Origin: Rachycentron canadum
Lineage: Eukaryota; Chordata; Actinopteri; Carangiformes; Rachycentridae
NCBI GenBank assembly: GCA_038496675.1
Contig: CM076671.1
Coordinates: forward strand, 7,657,814 to 7,721,813
Direction of reading: 5' to 3'
DNA length: 64,000 nt
In this document: piece by piece, positions 1-14,309 of the stretch
How positions within the stretch are numbered: the stretch's first letter is position 1
Layout: every line of letters begins with the position of its first letter
Notes under the pieces: model-generated
Told to the model about the DNA's origin: nothing
The model's input: the letters and a program-made list of their open reading frames with translations, nothing else
Databases searched by the model: none
Translations under genes and position numbers: made by a program

Positions 1-3000
1 GTCACCTGAAATTAAAGTCACTGCAAGACACAACATTTGTCTTCAGGGACACTTCTGGGTCATTCAGCCCTGTGCTCCCTCTCCACCACTACGTTTTCTT
101 AAGGAATGTCATCTGGCAGCGGCATCTCTACAAACATTTTAAAATCAGACTGTCTCGATGGTGCTGACCTTCGAGGAAATGCTAAATTTCATCTTTGTTG
201 CAGCGTCCAATTTTCTCTTTGTGTCACGCTTGATAACCAAATGTAGAAATAGTCCATGCACAACCCCAATGATGTGAAAAGTGCATACTAAATATATTTT
301 CTAGACACTTTATCTGACTTCTCTTTATATATTTTGGGCTATGTAATCAGGCCAAATTTATAGATAAGATAACAAACATGAGCAAGTATGATAAATGACT
401 ATATACGTCCTTTGACTGTGTAATTCTGGGCTGCCTTTATTTTGAAATCTAATCTTTTTTGCACTGCTTTTGTTAAAAAGGAACATGACTTGTCTTGATT
501 CAATGATTCAGTGCAAACACACAAACTGAAACATGCACACGCTCGCACAGGTCTGGTCCACACAGGTAGCTCTGTGGAAGTGATCAAATAGCGATGTCAG
601 ATCCGATGTATTTCATTCCTTGGCTCGTTTTTCAGCTCTCCCCTGTGAGATTTGCGCCATGAACAGCTTTGCCACTGTTCCCAAAAGGCATGAATGGACC
701 TCTCTGTCAAACCCAAAGAGCAGAGGAGGAGCCCAAACAGACGGGTGGCTATTTGAGCGTTGGACGTATCTTAATGTTTGGAAAGATAATCTGCGGGGAT
801 TTGGATTCCTGACGGTGGCGAGGTGTTGATGTTTGGGCTGGTCAGAGCCGTAGGTGCTACTGGAGGAAGAACATCAGATAACCCAAACTGCTGAAACTCA
901 CCCTAGATGATGAACAGGCTCCCTTTTGTATCTCAAGTAATCCATATTCCCTGACACTACTCCGTTTGGGGCAGGTAGGCAGATGAAGAATATCCTGCTC
1001 ACTGGAGGCATTTGTTGCGTGAATGTCCTCAGCTCAATGAGGCTACTGTGTGAGACTCCACAACTTTACAGTCATTGAGGCTTTTGGTACAATTAGCCAG
1101 TATAGTGCTCAGCTCAGTCTCAGCATCATTTGTTGAAGGTTTGTTAGCTGTGAGTTGGTAAAAGCTTGATTTAATTGTTAAATAAATATAAAAATTAATA
1201 TTCAAGACAGATAAATTAAGAGATAAAAGATGTTGCAGATGATGATAATACTTCACACACGAGAGATGCATAGGAAACAATGCAAGAGACATAGCGTTTG
1301 TAAGTTGCTGCTGCTTCACATTAAAAGCATTACATCGGTGATGCGTTTGCTTTGAAGTAGCTTCAGCAGACGCAAAGTAATTGACACCTGGGTTTATGCA
1401 TCAGTGACAGACACCAGTGGATCAGTTGTGTTGCCAAACCAACCAGGACTGCTTAAGGATAAGGAGCGTGGGAAAACAAGATTGTGGTGATTTTGCTTCA
1501 TGGCCTCTACTATGTCAACCTCCTCACCCTCATTTTCTTTGTTATTGTCTTGCCCATGAGCAGACTACTTCCTGCATTGACGAGATAGAGCAAAAACAGT
1601 GAGGCAATACACATTGTGACAGCTTCACTGCTCGACAGGTGATGTCTGAAGCCACAGAGAGTAAAGGGTCATGAACTTCTGTCTTCTCAAGAATCAACAA
1701 TTTCCTTTATGAATTCATCAAATCATTGGGGATACAGGAAACGGTCGTCCTGTTCTACACGTCTGCGGCGTGATAAAAACACCCCAGATCAAGCTGCACA
1801 GATCTTAGTAGCTTTTTTCCCCCACATGAAAAATCGCACATATCAACTTGTAGTTTGCTTTGATAAAAGGAGCTGTCAGGGTCTGAGGATATGAGATCCC
1901 GATGGCCGGGCTGATATTATGACACCAGGTCATTGGGGATGTGAGTAACGATCTCTGAATGAAGGATCATCAGCGCACAGCCTCAAAAGACACTGATAAG
2001 ACTAATGAATTTAACCAAGGCTGACTGACAGGCACAGAGCTGATATAAGCAGAGGCAGGTTTCTAGAAATCTGCACACAGATACAATTAGTCCCACTGAT
2101 TAGTTTGTTACCTCACAACGATAGGATCACAGTCACTATGGATTATATGGCATATGAGTTTCATTGAGGCTGATTAAATTGGCTGTGTTCACATGTTTGC
2201 TCATGATGTTCATAAAGTTAGAGTGCTGGATGGCAGGAGTGTTTGGCAGAAAACCCAGGCGTATCTGTGGCAGGAGGCCAAGACTAACACCCATATCAGC
2301 TGTGGTATCTCCCACACCTTGAAAAGTCACTGTCATAATTTGTTCTCAAGCGTGCCATAAAAAAATAGACCCTGAAAGAAAGCTTACATTCTGTTGGCAT
2401 AACCTTTGGCTTGCAGTCGTCCATGTGGGAGCTCGACTTTCCGTGAAACCCGCAGCTGAAGGTTTCAAGTTGATTTTATAGTCCCAGAGGCCGTGCTGGC
2501 ATGTCATCAGTCTGCGAGAAATTCATGGCAAGCGGAGATAGGCTGGTGGTGCTGGGATAGAGAGGGTAGAGGTTGCGACCTTGTCTTTGGCAGGGTCGTA
2601 CTCCCGGAGCGCCCTGCGGGAGCTGCAGGCCGCTGCAAGGTGTCTTATCTGTAGCGCCAGCCAGAGCCTCTGATCTGCAGACACATCAAGGTGGTGGAGG
2701 GAGCTCATCGCGGCAAGGACTTCAAAGAATGCACGCTGACCTCGGCGGCAACAAGGTCACAGTTTTATCTAGCTTCACGTTTATTTAGCTTTTCCATTCA
2801 GCTCCAAAAGGGCCTATATAAAAACCAGACGCTTTTCTAGGACGTGATTCCATCCCTCCTAATCTCCAAGAATGTGTGAAAGAGCGGAGCGTGCCAGTGA
2901 AGGTCATATGGATGAAAAATGCATCTTATATTTTATTACTGAAAGTCTGGACCATTAATCTCAAACAGATTGCACGAGATTTGTGTTTCAGTCAGTCTGT

Positions 3001-6000
3001 TTGACTGCATGTTTATGTTGCTAGAAATGTGTTGTTTTTTTGCACTTCGTATTCCCCCTCCTTGCTCCTCATTGGTAAAACAGTGGGGGGTTGCACGATG
3101 CTCCACTTTTAAAAATTTTGAAAGGCGCACGAGCAGTTGGAGAGGACTGGATGTGGGACTCGGGCTGTGCACGAGGCGGGGAAGGCTCTTCCCTCAGCAG
3201 TGCCTCCTCCTCACACACAAGTAAACACAGCCGGATAAACATGACAGAGAACCCGCGGTCGTAGGGCAGCAAGATCAGCAAACACATTACCTGCCAGGTT
3301 AACCCTATTTTACCCCCTGGTCAGATCATAACAGTAAAAATCAATATTGTGTCTCATAGTGTCTTTGAATGAAATAACCAGATTTAATCTAACACCTAAA
3401 AATAGATGACATTCAATTTCAGGAGCCAAAAGTGCATTTAATCCCACAAAATTTCTTCTCTGCAATCACATCCGCAGGGTATTGTCGGCCATATTTGACA
3501 TGAATTGTGCACATTTAAAGACGCAGGACACTGGGAATCCATTCATATAAAAATAACATCAGCAGTGAATCAAAAACCACCTAATTCACCTTCATCCACC
3601 ACAGTCTCCTAAAGCTCTGCTCTTTAAGTGCATGTCAAGGAAAGTATATTAGCATTTGTTTATGATTTAGTAAACTTTGGAGGTGATTACGCGCTGCTTA
3701 TGAGCTTAAGGCTCTTAGGACATTTTAACCTCTGGAAGGAATTGAAGTTGCAAGAGTACTGTTCCTGAGAAATATGCCTACAATAAAGCTCTGGGTCAGT
3801 AAATTCATTTTGCCCCCCCACCCCTTCCCTCCAGTCTACACGTGAGTACCTGGGCCTCGTGGGAACGGTGCAGCTTTCACTCACGCCGTAAAACCGTCAG
3901 AAATAATGCCTGGCTGAAGATATAACACGCTGCGTTTCATACATGAGTCACGCTTTAAATCTCTGCTTTAAATACCCCCCCACCATTTCACATGACAACA
4001 AGCATGCTGCATTCTCTGCATTCCTTCATGTGTGCTGGGGATTATTTCAGTGCCCTGTCATTAGAGGGGTCTATACACGATGACAACACAGACTTAGACA
4101 GCTTTACTTCACGTCTGATGTGGCCTGTAAATATTTCCCCTGACACGTTGGAAGAAGAAGGTTCCCCTTTGTGCAGCAGCCATAATCATTATGGGATCGT
4201 GTTGCTAATAGTCTTTCAGAGACAGACTTACTTCACAGTTTGTTTTTTTTGTGTTTTTTTTTCTTTTCAGCAACAGAAAAAGTCACACATTCAATTTGAT
4301 CAGATGATAGTTGGTTTCTTGCATATTTTGCTTTTATTATAACTGAATTTTGTCATCTGTAATGCACGAAAGCATATTTCACACCGACCAGACTCGACCC
4401 ATCCATCCACCCGGTTAGGATGGATTTAAAAGCAGTGTGATAATTTTCCTGGTTTTGGTTTTTGCTTGATTGATTCACTGCTGATGGAACCAGCAGTAAA
4501 TTTAACTTAAGTGCTAATGGCCTTTCAGCCTGGGTGTGAGTGGTCCTCTGGCACTTTGAGATGAACAGATGGCTTTTGGGGCACTGCAGCTAGATGCTAT
4601 AATTGGCTGCTTCACAAACATGAAAGATTTGTCACACTGGTTAAGTCAAAATTAATGATTGACAATGATGAGTGACGAGTTGCTGAATAGATTCAGGGTT
4701 GATATTTTTGTGGAGAATCTGCAGAAACTGGAAGATGCAGCACCCTGCTGTTAGGCATCGATCTGTTGCTGTGCTCTGGCGTCAGCCCTATTTGCCTAAT
4801 GGTCACCCAGAGTGCCCTTGACTGGCGACTCTGCAGGACGCCTGGGCCTTTGCCACATTCTGCTGGCATCGGGGCAAACTGGTGGTGATGGGAGTCTTTG
4901 AGTGAGAGTCTCAGATGTGAGATGAAGTACCATAATTGCTCCAGTAGCAGCAGCAGGAGAGCTGCACTCCAGCAGGAGTGATGAGACAAAACAACTGCAC
5001 GTACTGTATTTAGACCAGCAGCTTGTACTTCTGAACATCTGGGCTGTCACGAGTTTCAAGGCCACAGGTTAAAAAAACCCATGCAGTGATAGCAGAAGTA
5101 CTTTAAGCCTGGTCAGGCCCCAAAGGCGGGTCACAGGGAGGTCAGAATCAGCTCTAACCAGCAGGGGCGGGTCTGGAAATTTTGGTCTGGTGCACAGACT
5201 CAGAAAAGGTTGGCATATTTAAATAACGTGTAAAAAAAAAAAAAAAAAATCAAACAGTAAAATTACAGCCCTATATGATGTGAACTGATACCCATACCTT
5301 TAAATATTACACACTACTTATTCCAGAAGTTTCCTTCGTCTTTTCTTGCACCATTAAATTAATCTAAATAGATTCAGTTTCACCCAATAGTTTCACCACC
5401 TTATTTATTATAATTTTACATCCAACCACAAGAATCATAGGGATGAATGCTCATTCCCATAAAGTAAAATATAAATAAATCATTTGTCTGACATGAAAGC
5501 ACCGTGTTAGTTTACTTGCACATAATCAATACTGTCAAGTCCAACAACCTGTCTGGCAATTTATTAAAAGTTCAGTGTCTGTGAAATATTTTAATCTTAC
5601 AAGCTTGAAATATTAAATGATCGTGAATACCCAAGACTGGAGAAGATTATTGAGGCTGTTGTTGTTTTTTTTTTGTTGCATCATATGGGATGCAGATTCA
5701 CAGTGTGGTTCCAGAGAAATGTGCTATGTCCTGTTGTTACAATAATCTCATTTGCATATAGCGCAGAGGGGATTCTCAAAATAATAAAAAAAAAAAAGGT
5801 CCAAAAATGACAGACGCAGTTTGTTTTTCAAATTCCTGTGGTTTCTGTTTGAACAGCATTGGTTTGAGTCTCACAGAAGGGCTTTATTTTTGCCAGTGAT
5901 TAATTAGAGAAGTGAGATAACAACGCTCCAAGGGTTTGGGGAGGGGGTGATATCATAAAACTGGATAAGGGAGCAAATCCACAAACGGAAGCTAACTAAA

Positions 6001-6880
6001 TGGCTCTACTACTTTTTTTCTCTTCAACTGAAATCCCTGGCCCAGTGACCTCTTCATGGGAATCCCCATTATTTAATCACACTGCGAGCACATGACCGGA
6101 GTGTCTAGAAATCAATGGAGAGCATCTGTCCCACTGAGATAACCGTTTACCCAGGAGATGCGTCATGAGCTGTCAAGCTAACCTCTAATTAATTAGTCCT
6201 AAAGCCAGACCACATTGATCTGACAGCATCTAGTCACAACTGGCTGTGTGTTATGTACTGTAGGTAGGCCCCGAATGTCTGAAAACCAGATGGTTGAAGT
6301 ATGGTGCCTCTATGGCCTGTTTCTTACAGTTGCCCCCCACCCTCTCCTCCCATCCCCATCCTTCTGCTTTATGTAGTCGGACCACTAAGAGGCAAATCAT
6401 TAGGCCGAAGCCAAGAAATCCTGACATCTGGTTTTTCCATTCTGCTCTTAGCGTTAGCTCATTTCGTCCGTGCTGTAACTCAGTAGCGCACGTTTTGTGA
6501 GTGTGGGCTATTCCCAGCTGACATTGCACAGCTGGACTTGCTCCTGGGCCAGTCGTTAGAAGTTACCCAGAGGTGCTTCTGGAGTTACACATTGAGGAAA
6601 GAGAGAGAGAGACTAAACTGATTAATTGCACCTTTTGTAAAGTATTTATTTTAGAATATAGATTTGCTGTGAAATAGAAACAAAGTGGAGGAAATACACA
6701 ATCCAGTCATGACTTTCTTTATCCTACATTTGATCAATGAATGTTCACTGTTCTAATTATTTTTTGGCTACACTGGTGATGTTTAGGGCGAAGCTGAAAA
6801 AAGCCGGTGTCTTCAATTATTGGGTGTTTGCACACTGACTCCATTGTTTACTTTTGGCTCTTCTCGTCTGTCCTTGGCAG
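1..6880. other. intron or upstream sequence of the nckap5 gene
   Basis: The first recognised exon begins at 6881 with a normal acceptor in phase 0, so this stretch is most simply the 3' part of a preceding intron. I searched it by eye for the expected exon with the start codon and found no open segment ending in a phase-0 donor that resembles the family's N-terminus. It holds an 18-base A tract at 5232-5249, shorter T and A runs, and a TATA-like string near 2815 without supporting context. The open frames in it are short and show no recognisable protein similarity. Confidence 0.6.
5232..5249. repeat. A18 homopolymer
   Basis: An uninterrupted run of 18 A follows a T at 5231. It could be the tail of an old retroposed copy inserted on the plus strand, but the sequence before it does not match any element I recognise and no target-site duplication is evident. 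Confidence 0.8.
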
Positions 6881-6954
6881 GAATACATGGACGCCAACAA
6901 ATGCATCGATGAGCTTCTCAAACAGCTAGAGGAGGAACGCAGAAATGTCCGAAG
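6881..6954 (+). CDS. nckap5: Nck-associated protein 5, internal coding exon (window exon 1)
   Basis: This 74-nt exon lies between an acceptor (tccttggcag at 6871-6880) and a donor (gtaaga at 6955). It reads in phase 0 from GAA and ends two bases into an Arg codon, giving about 25 residues that begin EYMDANKCIDELLKQLEEE. The pattern, a short polar start then a Leu/Glu/Arg-rich helix, matches the first conserved coiled-coil segment of NCKAP5. The internal Met (tac atg gac) has a poor start context, so an upstream exon outside the window is expected to carry the start codon. NCKAP5 is a large, mostly disordered cytoplasmic protein named for binding the SH3 domains of the adaptor Nck; the paralogue NCKAP5L is a centrosomal and microtubule-bundling protein. 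Only the helical N-terminal region lies here. Confidence 0.9.
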
Positions 6955-9900
6955 GTAAGAGGTTCTCAAGACTTTCAGGCAGATGTTTTATTGCCAAAGA
7001 CTATCAGCAGCTGTCTGCAATCTATTCCCAACCAGAGGCAGCAGAACAATGTTGTTTGGTTTCGAGTGCGAGACAAGCTTTGTACGCTGTTCTTGAGAAA
7101 TGCTTTTTGTGTTGGAAGCACACTAAAAAGTGTCAGACAAAGGGGAGACTCAGGGCTCAGTGTGGGGTTGACTGGGGGCATTTCTCATGGAGGTCCTTTG
7201 GAGCGGATTTGCCCAGACAATGGGAATGAAGAGCTTATGGAGATGCCAATCTAATGACCTTGTCCCCTCCATGCTCCTATCATCCTAGCCCTTCCAGTGA
7301 TGCACCGCCCCCAGAGAAAAGAGAGACAATTTTTTAAACTTTACCCTCTTTTGTACAGGCCTCTCTCCATCTCAATGGAGCTGTATTCCCCCAGCTCAAA
7401 GTAATTTTCCCCCTGAGTGAGCAGAGAGGGGCTGGGGGTTGAACACAGGGGGATAGGGGTCTCAGGGTGGGTGGCTGGGGGGATGGATGACCACTGACCA
7501 TCCCCTTTACTAGGCCAGGGCAGCACCTTAATAAGGGAAGTGATGTGTAAAGGAATGACCCTCCCGTCTCCCACCCCTCTTTATAAGGCAGGGAAGTCAT
7601 CGTGGGTGACACTCGCACTGACCTAACAGCCACTTAGAGATACCAAAATGTCTTTGTGGGGACTGACCTACATTTGGGCCACAGGACCAGGTGGTGTGAA
7701 AACCGTGAACTTGGATTGGAGCGGCTGTTGTATTAAAAATCAGCGCTGTAATTGATTTTTGCATTTGGTAAATGACTTACCATGGTGTTGGGCTCTGTTA
7801 ATGCTGCAGACAAAAGTTTAATATGTGTTTTGCTTTGTAAAATGACTCCAAAGCACTGTCTGTGCAATAATGTCTTTTATTTATGATGTGGAATAATACT
7901 GTAAGGCCTTTTGGTGGCTGTCTTTTGTCATTTGATCAAAATTTGACATGTTTGCGTACATGCACTGTTCTGCGTTCTGTGTCAGCAGAAGTACAACAAG
8001 GTTATAGTTGAGAGGGAAGACTCCAGGTGGAGGAATGAAATAAAGCCAGTCATCGTCAGTCTGAAAGGTAAACCTCTGGAACCTTTTCATAGAATAATGG
8101 GGAAAATAACCCTGCCGTGTGAGTACTACTTGATCTAGGGTTGATTAAAGGCCATAATAAACCTAGATTTTAGAAATTGGATCAAGTCAAAACTAAGTTA
8201 TTCCAAGCTGCCTTTGAATATGGTAAATTGGTCACTACAGGAAGAAGCTGAATGTTTGACGCTACCAATGAGCATAATGCACTGGCTAGTAATGAGAACT
8301 AGAACTTCTAAGTGTTGTTCAATTCAGAGTGGTGACAGTGACAAATGACCTCACAAAGGCTTTTGTTGGGTTAAAACATAGACTGCAAGCTGAACAAACG
8401 CCTCCTACCCCTTATTAGGCAGCATCTCACGAAGCCATAGATGTCTCCCTCCACCCCTCAGAATATGGGGCCCATCAATCTGTCAAGAGGAGACAGAGAA
8501 GCTCTTACATTCCTCTAGTTCTCTGCATCCTTATGTTATGACCCAATGACCCACTGCATTCATGTCTGTCATTGTACCACATTATAGTGTAGTTTCACAC
8601 TGGTGTAGTACACAGATTGTACAATTATGACTTCTTTTTAAGGCAAACTACTTTTCAGCATTAGTAAGGTATATCAGATATCCCCGTCAAGTTGTTCTGG
8701 TTCAAACTTTTCTCCTTAACAGGAAGATTCTGAGACCTTTCTCTCCTTTCATTGGTGCCTTGGGACCATAAAGAGGAAAATGTGAAGAAGCTTGGCCACA
8801 AGAGGCGGTTTAAAAATCTTTAACTGGGATTCTGATGTTTAAGTTGGTATCATCTATAAACAAGGTCCAGATTTCTGATTACATACGTGCCACGTACGTC
8901 AGAAGCATCTGCTGTATCCTCAACATCCCAGAGCCCCATGCACGCAAACACACAGCCTCTCGCACTCCAACCCAGCATCATTGCTCGATGGAGCACAAAA
9001 CCCCAGTGGGATGCTGGCTGGGCTTTCCCGCACCCTCTATTCAATGTGACCACATCCTTGACAGACGGAAACAAAAGCTCCACAGCGCAGTGTCAACATC
9101 AGATGGGGCAAATCCAAATTTGGCAACACTAGACACAACATACAGTAGGAACCAGACCTGGGGTTTCCAGTCATTCATCATTTGTTTGCAGTGTACTCTC
9201 ATTAAATATGAGCAACTGTCTTTTTTAAGATCTACAGTATCATTAGTGGTGGCCTTGAAATGCTGGTGACAAACTCTTGCATGTGTTGAGGAAAATGTTG
9301 AGTGAGTTTATTATAGTTTGCTGAGTGACAGACGTGTAGCAAGGACATATGGATGCTCTGCAGCACTAAAAAGCATGACGGGCGGGGAGTGAGTTTGCAT
9401 GACCTCTTTCTGACAAGCTGCTGTGTCAAGGCACCGTGACTGTGTAATCTTCCCTGTGGATTAAAACAATGTAGATTAGATTTTTTTTCCGCTCTCTCTA
9501 TCTCCGCTGCCACCAATTTTCCCACTCTTGATCTGTCACTGTGCTGAGCTGGTGTTTGTTTTTCCCTGTATCTTTATTTGACCTTGTTTTTTAGTGGGTC
9601 AGACATGGCATAGCCAGCCAGTGTTGGGTCACACTGCCCAAAGTTGGCCTCACCTGCCTTTTTCCTCTCTGTCGGAGCAGATGGTGTTTGTCTGTGACCC
9701 TTTCCACACCTTAGAGGACAGGGAGGGGTTGGAGGAGGGTGGCCGGGCAGGCAAAGGGGAGGGTTGGGGGGCTCAGAGTGACTGGGAGGTGTGTAAGGAG
9801 GGGGAGGTAGGGGACTCAGCTGGAGATCCACAAGGCTTAGGACAGGTTGTGGCTGCAGCTGCACCTCAAGCCAAAAGGACATTAGTGACGACATCTGGTG

Positions 9901-12646
9901 ATCAATAAGCTATTTGTCATGTTCATAGAGCAATGTTGTTTCGAAGACCGCCAAGATAGAAAGTGGAGGTCAGATCAGATGAGAGCTTAGCTGGGGGATT
10001 AGAGGTAATAGTGACTATCTTTAAGTGAATTTGCCTGTGGGTAGAACCAAAAATTGACCAGTTCTGTCAAGTAACTTGTCAACCTGCTTGTCCTCGCCTC
10101 ATTAGACAAGGAGAAGTTTGAGATTTTGGACTGACTGAAGTTGTTGGGTTTATTTTTAAATAAAGTGACTGGGATTAATCAGTATAAATCCCTCAGTCTC
10201 ATTTGGATTAGCTTGTTCAAAATGTGCCTAATTGTTTCAGCTTTCATTTGTTCCAAGAACTCAAAAATGGCTCAGAACCACTTTGAGCGTTGCCTAAATT
10301 TGTCATTCAGGGGACAGTAATGGAAGAAAATGTCCTCGCACTCAGAAGACAACAAGGTTAAGTGAAAGAGAAAAAATATATGCCAGTATAAACATGGGGG
10401 AAAAAGACCACAGGAGCAAAAAGCTGGGAAACAGCTTTACAAATCTGGACCTTACTGATGTTACGACAAGCCATATCTGGCCTCAAAGACGCCTGTGTGC
10501 TGCCGGCGGTCTGAGCAAGATGAAAGGCTGTAATCCTCCGCTAAAGTATGTGGCGCGGCCTGTTCTGTCGATGAGGAGGTGGATAGGGTTCAGCCTCCCG
10601 CAAACGCCCAAAGGGATCGGCCGTCTCGGTTGGGTGAGAGCCATGCATTTTACAACTTTAATTGGATAAGTTGACCAGTCTAATGCAATAATTTGATCAC
10701 GCTAAGCTCCAAAGAGATCTAATATGCTCCTAAAGTATATTTGTGTGCCCTCTGAAGTGAATGACTTAGCCTAATCCATCCATTAGATGTCACTTTATGG
10801 CCCAGGCATCCAGACTGAAATATCTCAAAGGAACCGTCCGTGGGTAAATAAATTCACCCATGAAAACGTCACCGGAGCCTCCAGGCACTGGTGGAATTTG
10901 GATCATTTACAATCAGTCCTCATTTTTGTTTTCAAAATAAGAGAAGGTTGATTAAAGCTTGTGATAAAGAATCTGAGGCAAAAACAGCAGGAAATCACAC
11001 CCTTTCATGTGCGCAATCTGGAATAAGCAAAAAGCTGTTCACATCTATCAGAGCTTGTTTGGTTGTTAGCAAGTAGCACATCTGGCATAGCAGTGTATCC
11101 TGTTGATCTTTGCTATGCTTATCAGTGAGGACTTGATGATGTACTCCCTGGAGGTATTAGCTAAGGAGGTGACACTGCCGGTGCCCTATGACACCAGTCA
11201 ACACTTAGGCGTTCATCCCAGCTAGGATTCGCTAAATCCGTCTGGCTGGGGACGCACTCGTCTCCCCAGTCCTGTAAATTCCAAACACTCCATCCCTGAT
11301 TCATGAGCAAACTCCAGGCCCGGCCTAAAATACATGCATCAGTTTTATTGAGCTTATGAGAGGAGGAGGTTAATCGAATGGGTTAATGAAGCCTTTTATT
11401 GATGCTCCCTCAAGGTCATTTCATAGCTGGTCTCAGAGCTGCATTCCCATGCACACTGGGGAAGAATGCTTAAGTAGTGATATGCTATGGCTGGCTCCTG
11501 CTCCACGTCATTCGCCATCATCCTCGAGGTTTCTTTTCTGATGCATTCAAGGTTAAGCATAAAGCTAAGCAGCTGCCTACCGCACTTATTATGAAAGCAA
11601 ACTCTACTCTTAGTGGCTATATCCTGTTGAAGCAGATATACAGTAGTGTTGCAATGAACAATTGTTGTTTCCACTTGAGAAGTAGTGGTTTGCTGCTGTG
11701 TTTTATGGGACTTGTGACACCTATTCTTGGCATTTGTATTGAATAGGCTATTATCTGCATTCCTAGAGGCAATTAGCTGTGTTTAAGACCTCTGTCTATG
11801 TCAGTGGGGTCTTGCATAATGGGTAATTACCACTGTTGTTTGTCTAAGCAGGTCTCAGACTCCATAATGACTCAAAGAACTTCAGTTATGCAGTGATTCA
11901 GAATATTACATTTTTTAAATCTTATTTCAGTGTGTCGTACATTTGATTAAATGAAGGTTTGCACAAAATCCAGGTCTATTAACCTCAGTTCCATTGTTCA
12001 ATGAAAAGATTTTTTTTAAATCTAGATAAGCTTTAGGAGACTGTGCTATGGCTCCTTTTGTGCTCACAAGAGCGTGCAGTTATTTTGACTTATATGGGTT
12101 CTGCAAGGCGCTCCAGAAAACATCCTCACTTTGAGATAAGAGAAGCGATAGAGCCTGTGCGGTTTTTCTTTTTTGTGTTTTACTGTTCCTGTGTGGTTTG
12201 GATTGTTGATAGATCCCGTGTGGTTTTGGCTAGTGGAAGTCACAGTGGTTGCATCCATGCTATTTACCTCCAGCTCAGGGCTCTTTGGAAAACATCCTCT
12301 CATCTCTCCGAGGAAACAGGAAAGGGTGAAAATTTGTGAAATTCACAACACTTCAGTCTTCAGAGGGTGCGATCTGGGAGTCTGTTGATTTATAATATCT
12401 AATGTTTCTCCGAATGAAGAAAACAAATTCACCACCAGAGTAAGGCCATGCAGCTACAGTCGAATCTACTTCTGGCTATGCTACAGCTACAGTAAAGATG
12501 GGATTGGCTCAGGAAAAGTCATTACCTCATCCAACCAGGCAGTAGATTTAAGTTGTTTAGACAGACTGACATCAATTCCCACATTGATTTTGACACGTCA
12601 TCGGTACTGTAGTTACACCCACTGGTCAGTTCACCACACCAATGTA

Positions 12647-12845
12647 CACAAATCAGCCATAACTTTATGACCACTTGTCTAATATAAGCTGCCAAAACGG
12701 CACTGACCGGTCGAGGCCTGAACTCCTCTACACCTCCGATGGTGCACTCACTGCCTAATATCCCACTGACAGGTGCCATTGTTGCCAGATAATCAATGTT
12801 AGTCACTTCACCCATCAGTGGTCATCATGTTATGGCTGATCGGTG
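12647..12845. mobile_element. short non-autonomous Tc1/mariner-type element (MITE)
   Basis: The ends are inverted repeats. The left end reads cacaaatcagccataact and continues to tttatgaccac; the right end, read in reverse complement, is caccgatcagccataaca followed by tgatgaccac. A TA precedes the left end, as expected for a Tc1-type target; the right-hand TA appears mutated to TG. About 199 bp lie between. The interior near the left end (gctgccaaaacggcactgac) and near the right end (tgcctaatatcccactgaca) match the two ends of the full Tc1-like family whose decayed copy starts at 22461. It is thus best read as an internally deleted derivative with no coding capacity. Confidence 0.85.
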
Positions 12846-14309
12846 TGCAGTCTGATTTTGGGGAATCTGTACGTCAAACATCACATGCTTGTGAAATGCT
12901 TGACTCCATCTGTGTTAATCCTGCTCATTCCAGTCTTGATGGCTTTAAACGTTTCCTGACTTCCACGAAGACTGAAATCTCGCCTGCCTGATGATGTCTG
13001 GCTGGACCGCCACCCCATCCCGCCTTTCGTTCCGCCCCCATCCCCCTGCTTAATGAAACATGACGGAGGTGCATTATCCTTCATTGTATTACACACTTCA
13101 TTCTGCCACACACGAGTTAGACAGCACACATACACACGGCCTCTGGAGGGGCTCATGCAGCGTGACCCATCATGTGATTTGCATCTGTCTGGGCATTGGA
13201 GTTGTGTAGATCCTGAGCTGGCTTGTGTTGAGTAAACAAACATGCTGCCTGTCTGCAGCTTGGTATTTCCTTTGCTCGTCCTGATTCAGAATACCCCCCC
13301 CCCCCAAGAAGAGTCTAGCCATGTTGACAACTAAATATCTCCTGGATGGATTGTAGCCACTTGTAGTACCTCTGATGTGTTTCCAAATTACTTTAGACCC
13401 CTTACTTTTCCTCAGTTGTATCAGACATTAAATAGCTGTTCTCAGAAGCATGTCTAAGCTCAAGCACTGCGTACATGCTAATCGTCTTTAGGGCGGGAAG
13501 GAAACAAAGTTTTTCTTCTCCTCCTCCTGTGTGATTAATGTCTGACTCGGGAACACACACCTAGACGGCCGAATCGACCGGTCGGGTAATGAGCTCGGGT
13601 GACGCATGCTGGACTCTGGTCACTCATCTGTGATCAAGCTGGAGGGGATTAATGTCATGGAGGGGAAGTGTGGCTGATGGCCAGAGCACTGGACATTGCA
13701 CTTGATGACATGATGTTGTACCCTGATGTTTCCATTTCATGCAACTACAGTATATTTCATCACATTTTAAAGGAAAATATTTAAATTTTCATTCCACTAC
13801 ATTTATTTTATGGCCAGAGTTGGAGATTTTACATCCAAAACATATGATAAGGTCATAAAATATGATAAAATGGAATGCATTAAACTATCCAACATCATAA
13901 AGCATCTGAATTTTGTTCCATCTGGACAAGCCGCAACATTAACATGCTGCCTACATTTTAATGCACTGATAATTTAACAAACTGAGAAGAGCAAATCTTT
14001 CAGACCGGAGACAATACCGACAAAATATGAAGCATGAAATCCTTTTTGAACAGTATATGCATGAGTTTGAAGGCCTGTCATATCAAACCAGCACATCATA
14101 AAGGTATAATCATTTTCTCATTGACTTTAGAGTCACGATCTGAAGTAATTTGCCTGAAATGTGCACATGTCCATATTTCACTGGCCAGTGCAAAGCACTG
14201 GTGGATGCTGTTGCATTGCCTTGTGCCAAAAATGGAGCCAATTTCAACTTTTTTTTTCTTGGATGAGCCTGAATTTTTTGCCAGAAGTCCCTGCATCAGT
14301 GTCCTCATT

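Noticed and set aside
2812..2826. TATA-like string (ctatataaaaacc)
   Set aside because: No initiator, exon or reading frame follows within a sensible distance, so a promoter cannot be supported.
4693..5065. Overlapping minus-strand frames of 98 and 89 codons with Leu and Ser runs
   Set aside because: They lie in two different frames of the same sequence, have no domain pattern, and have no splice or promoter evidence.
8835..9269. A 144-codon plus-strand open frame
   Set aside because: No family similarity, no start or splice context, and unremarkable intronic composition.
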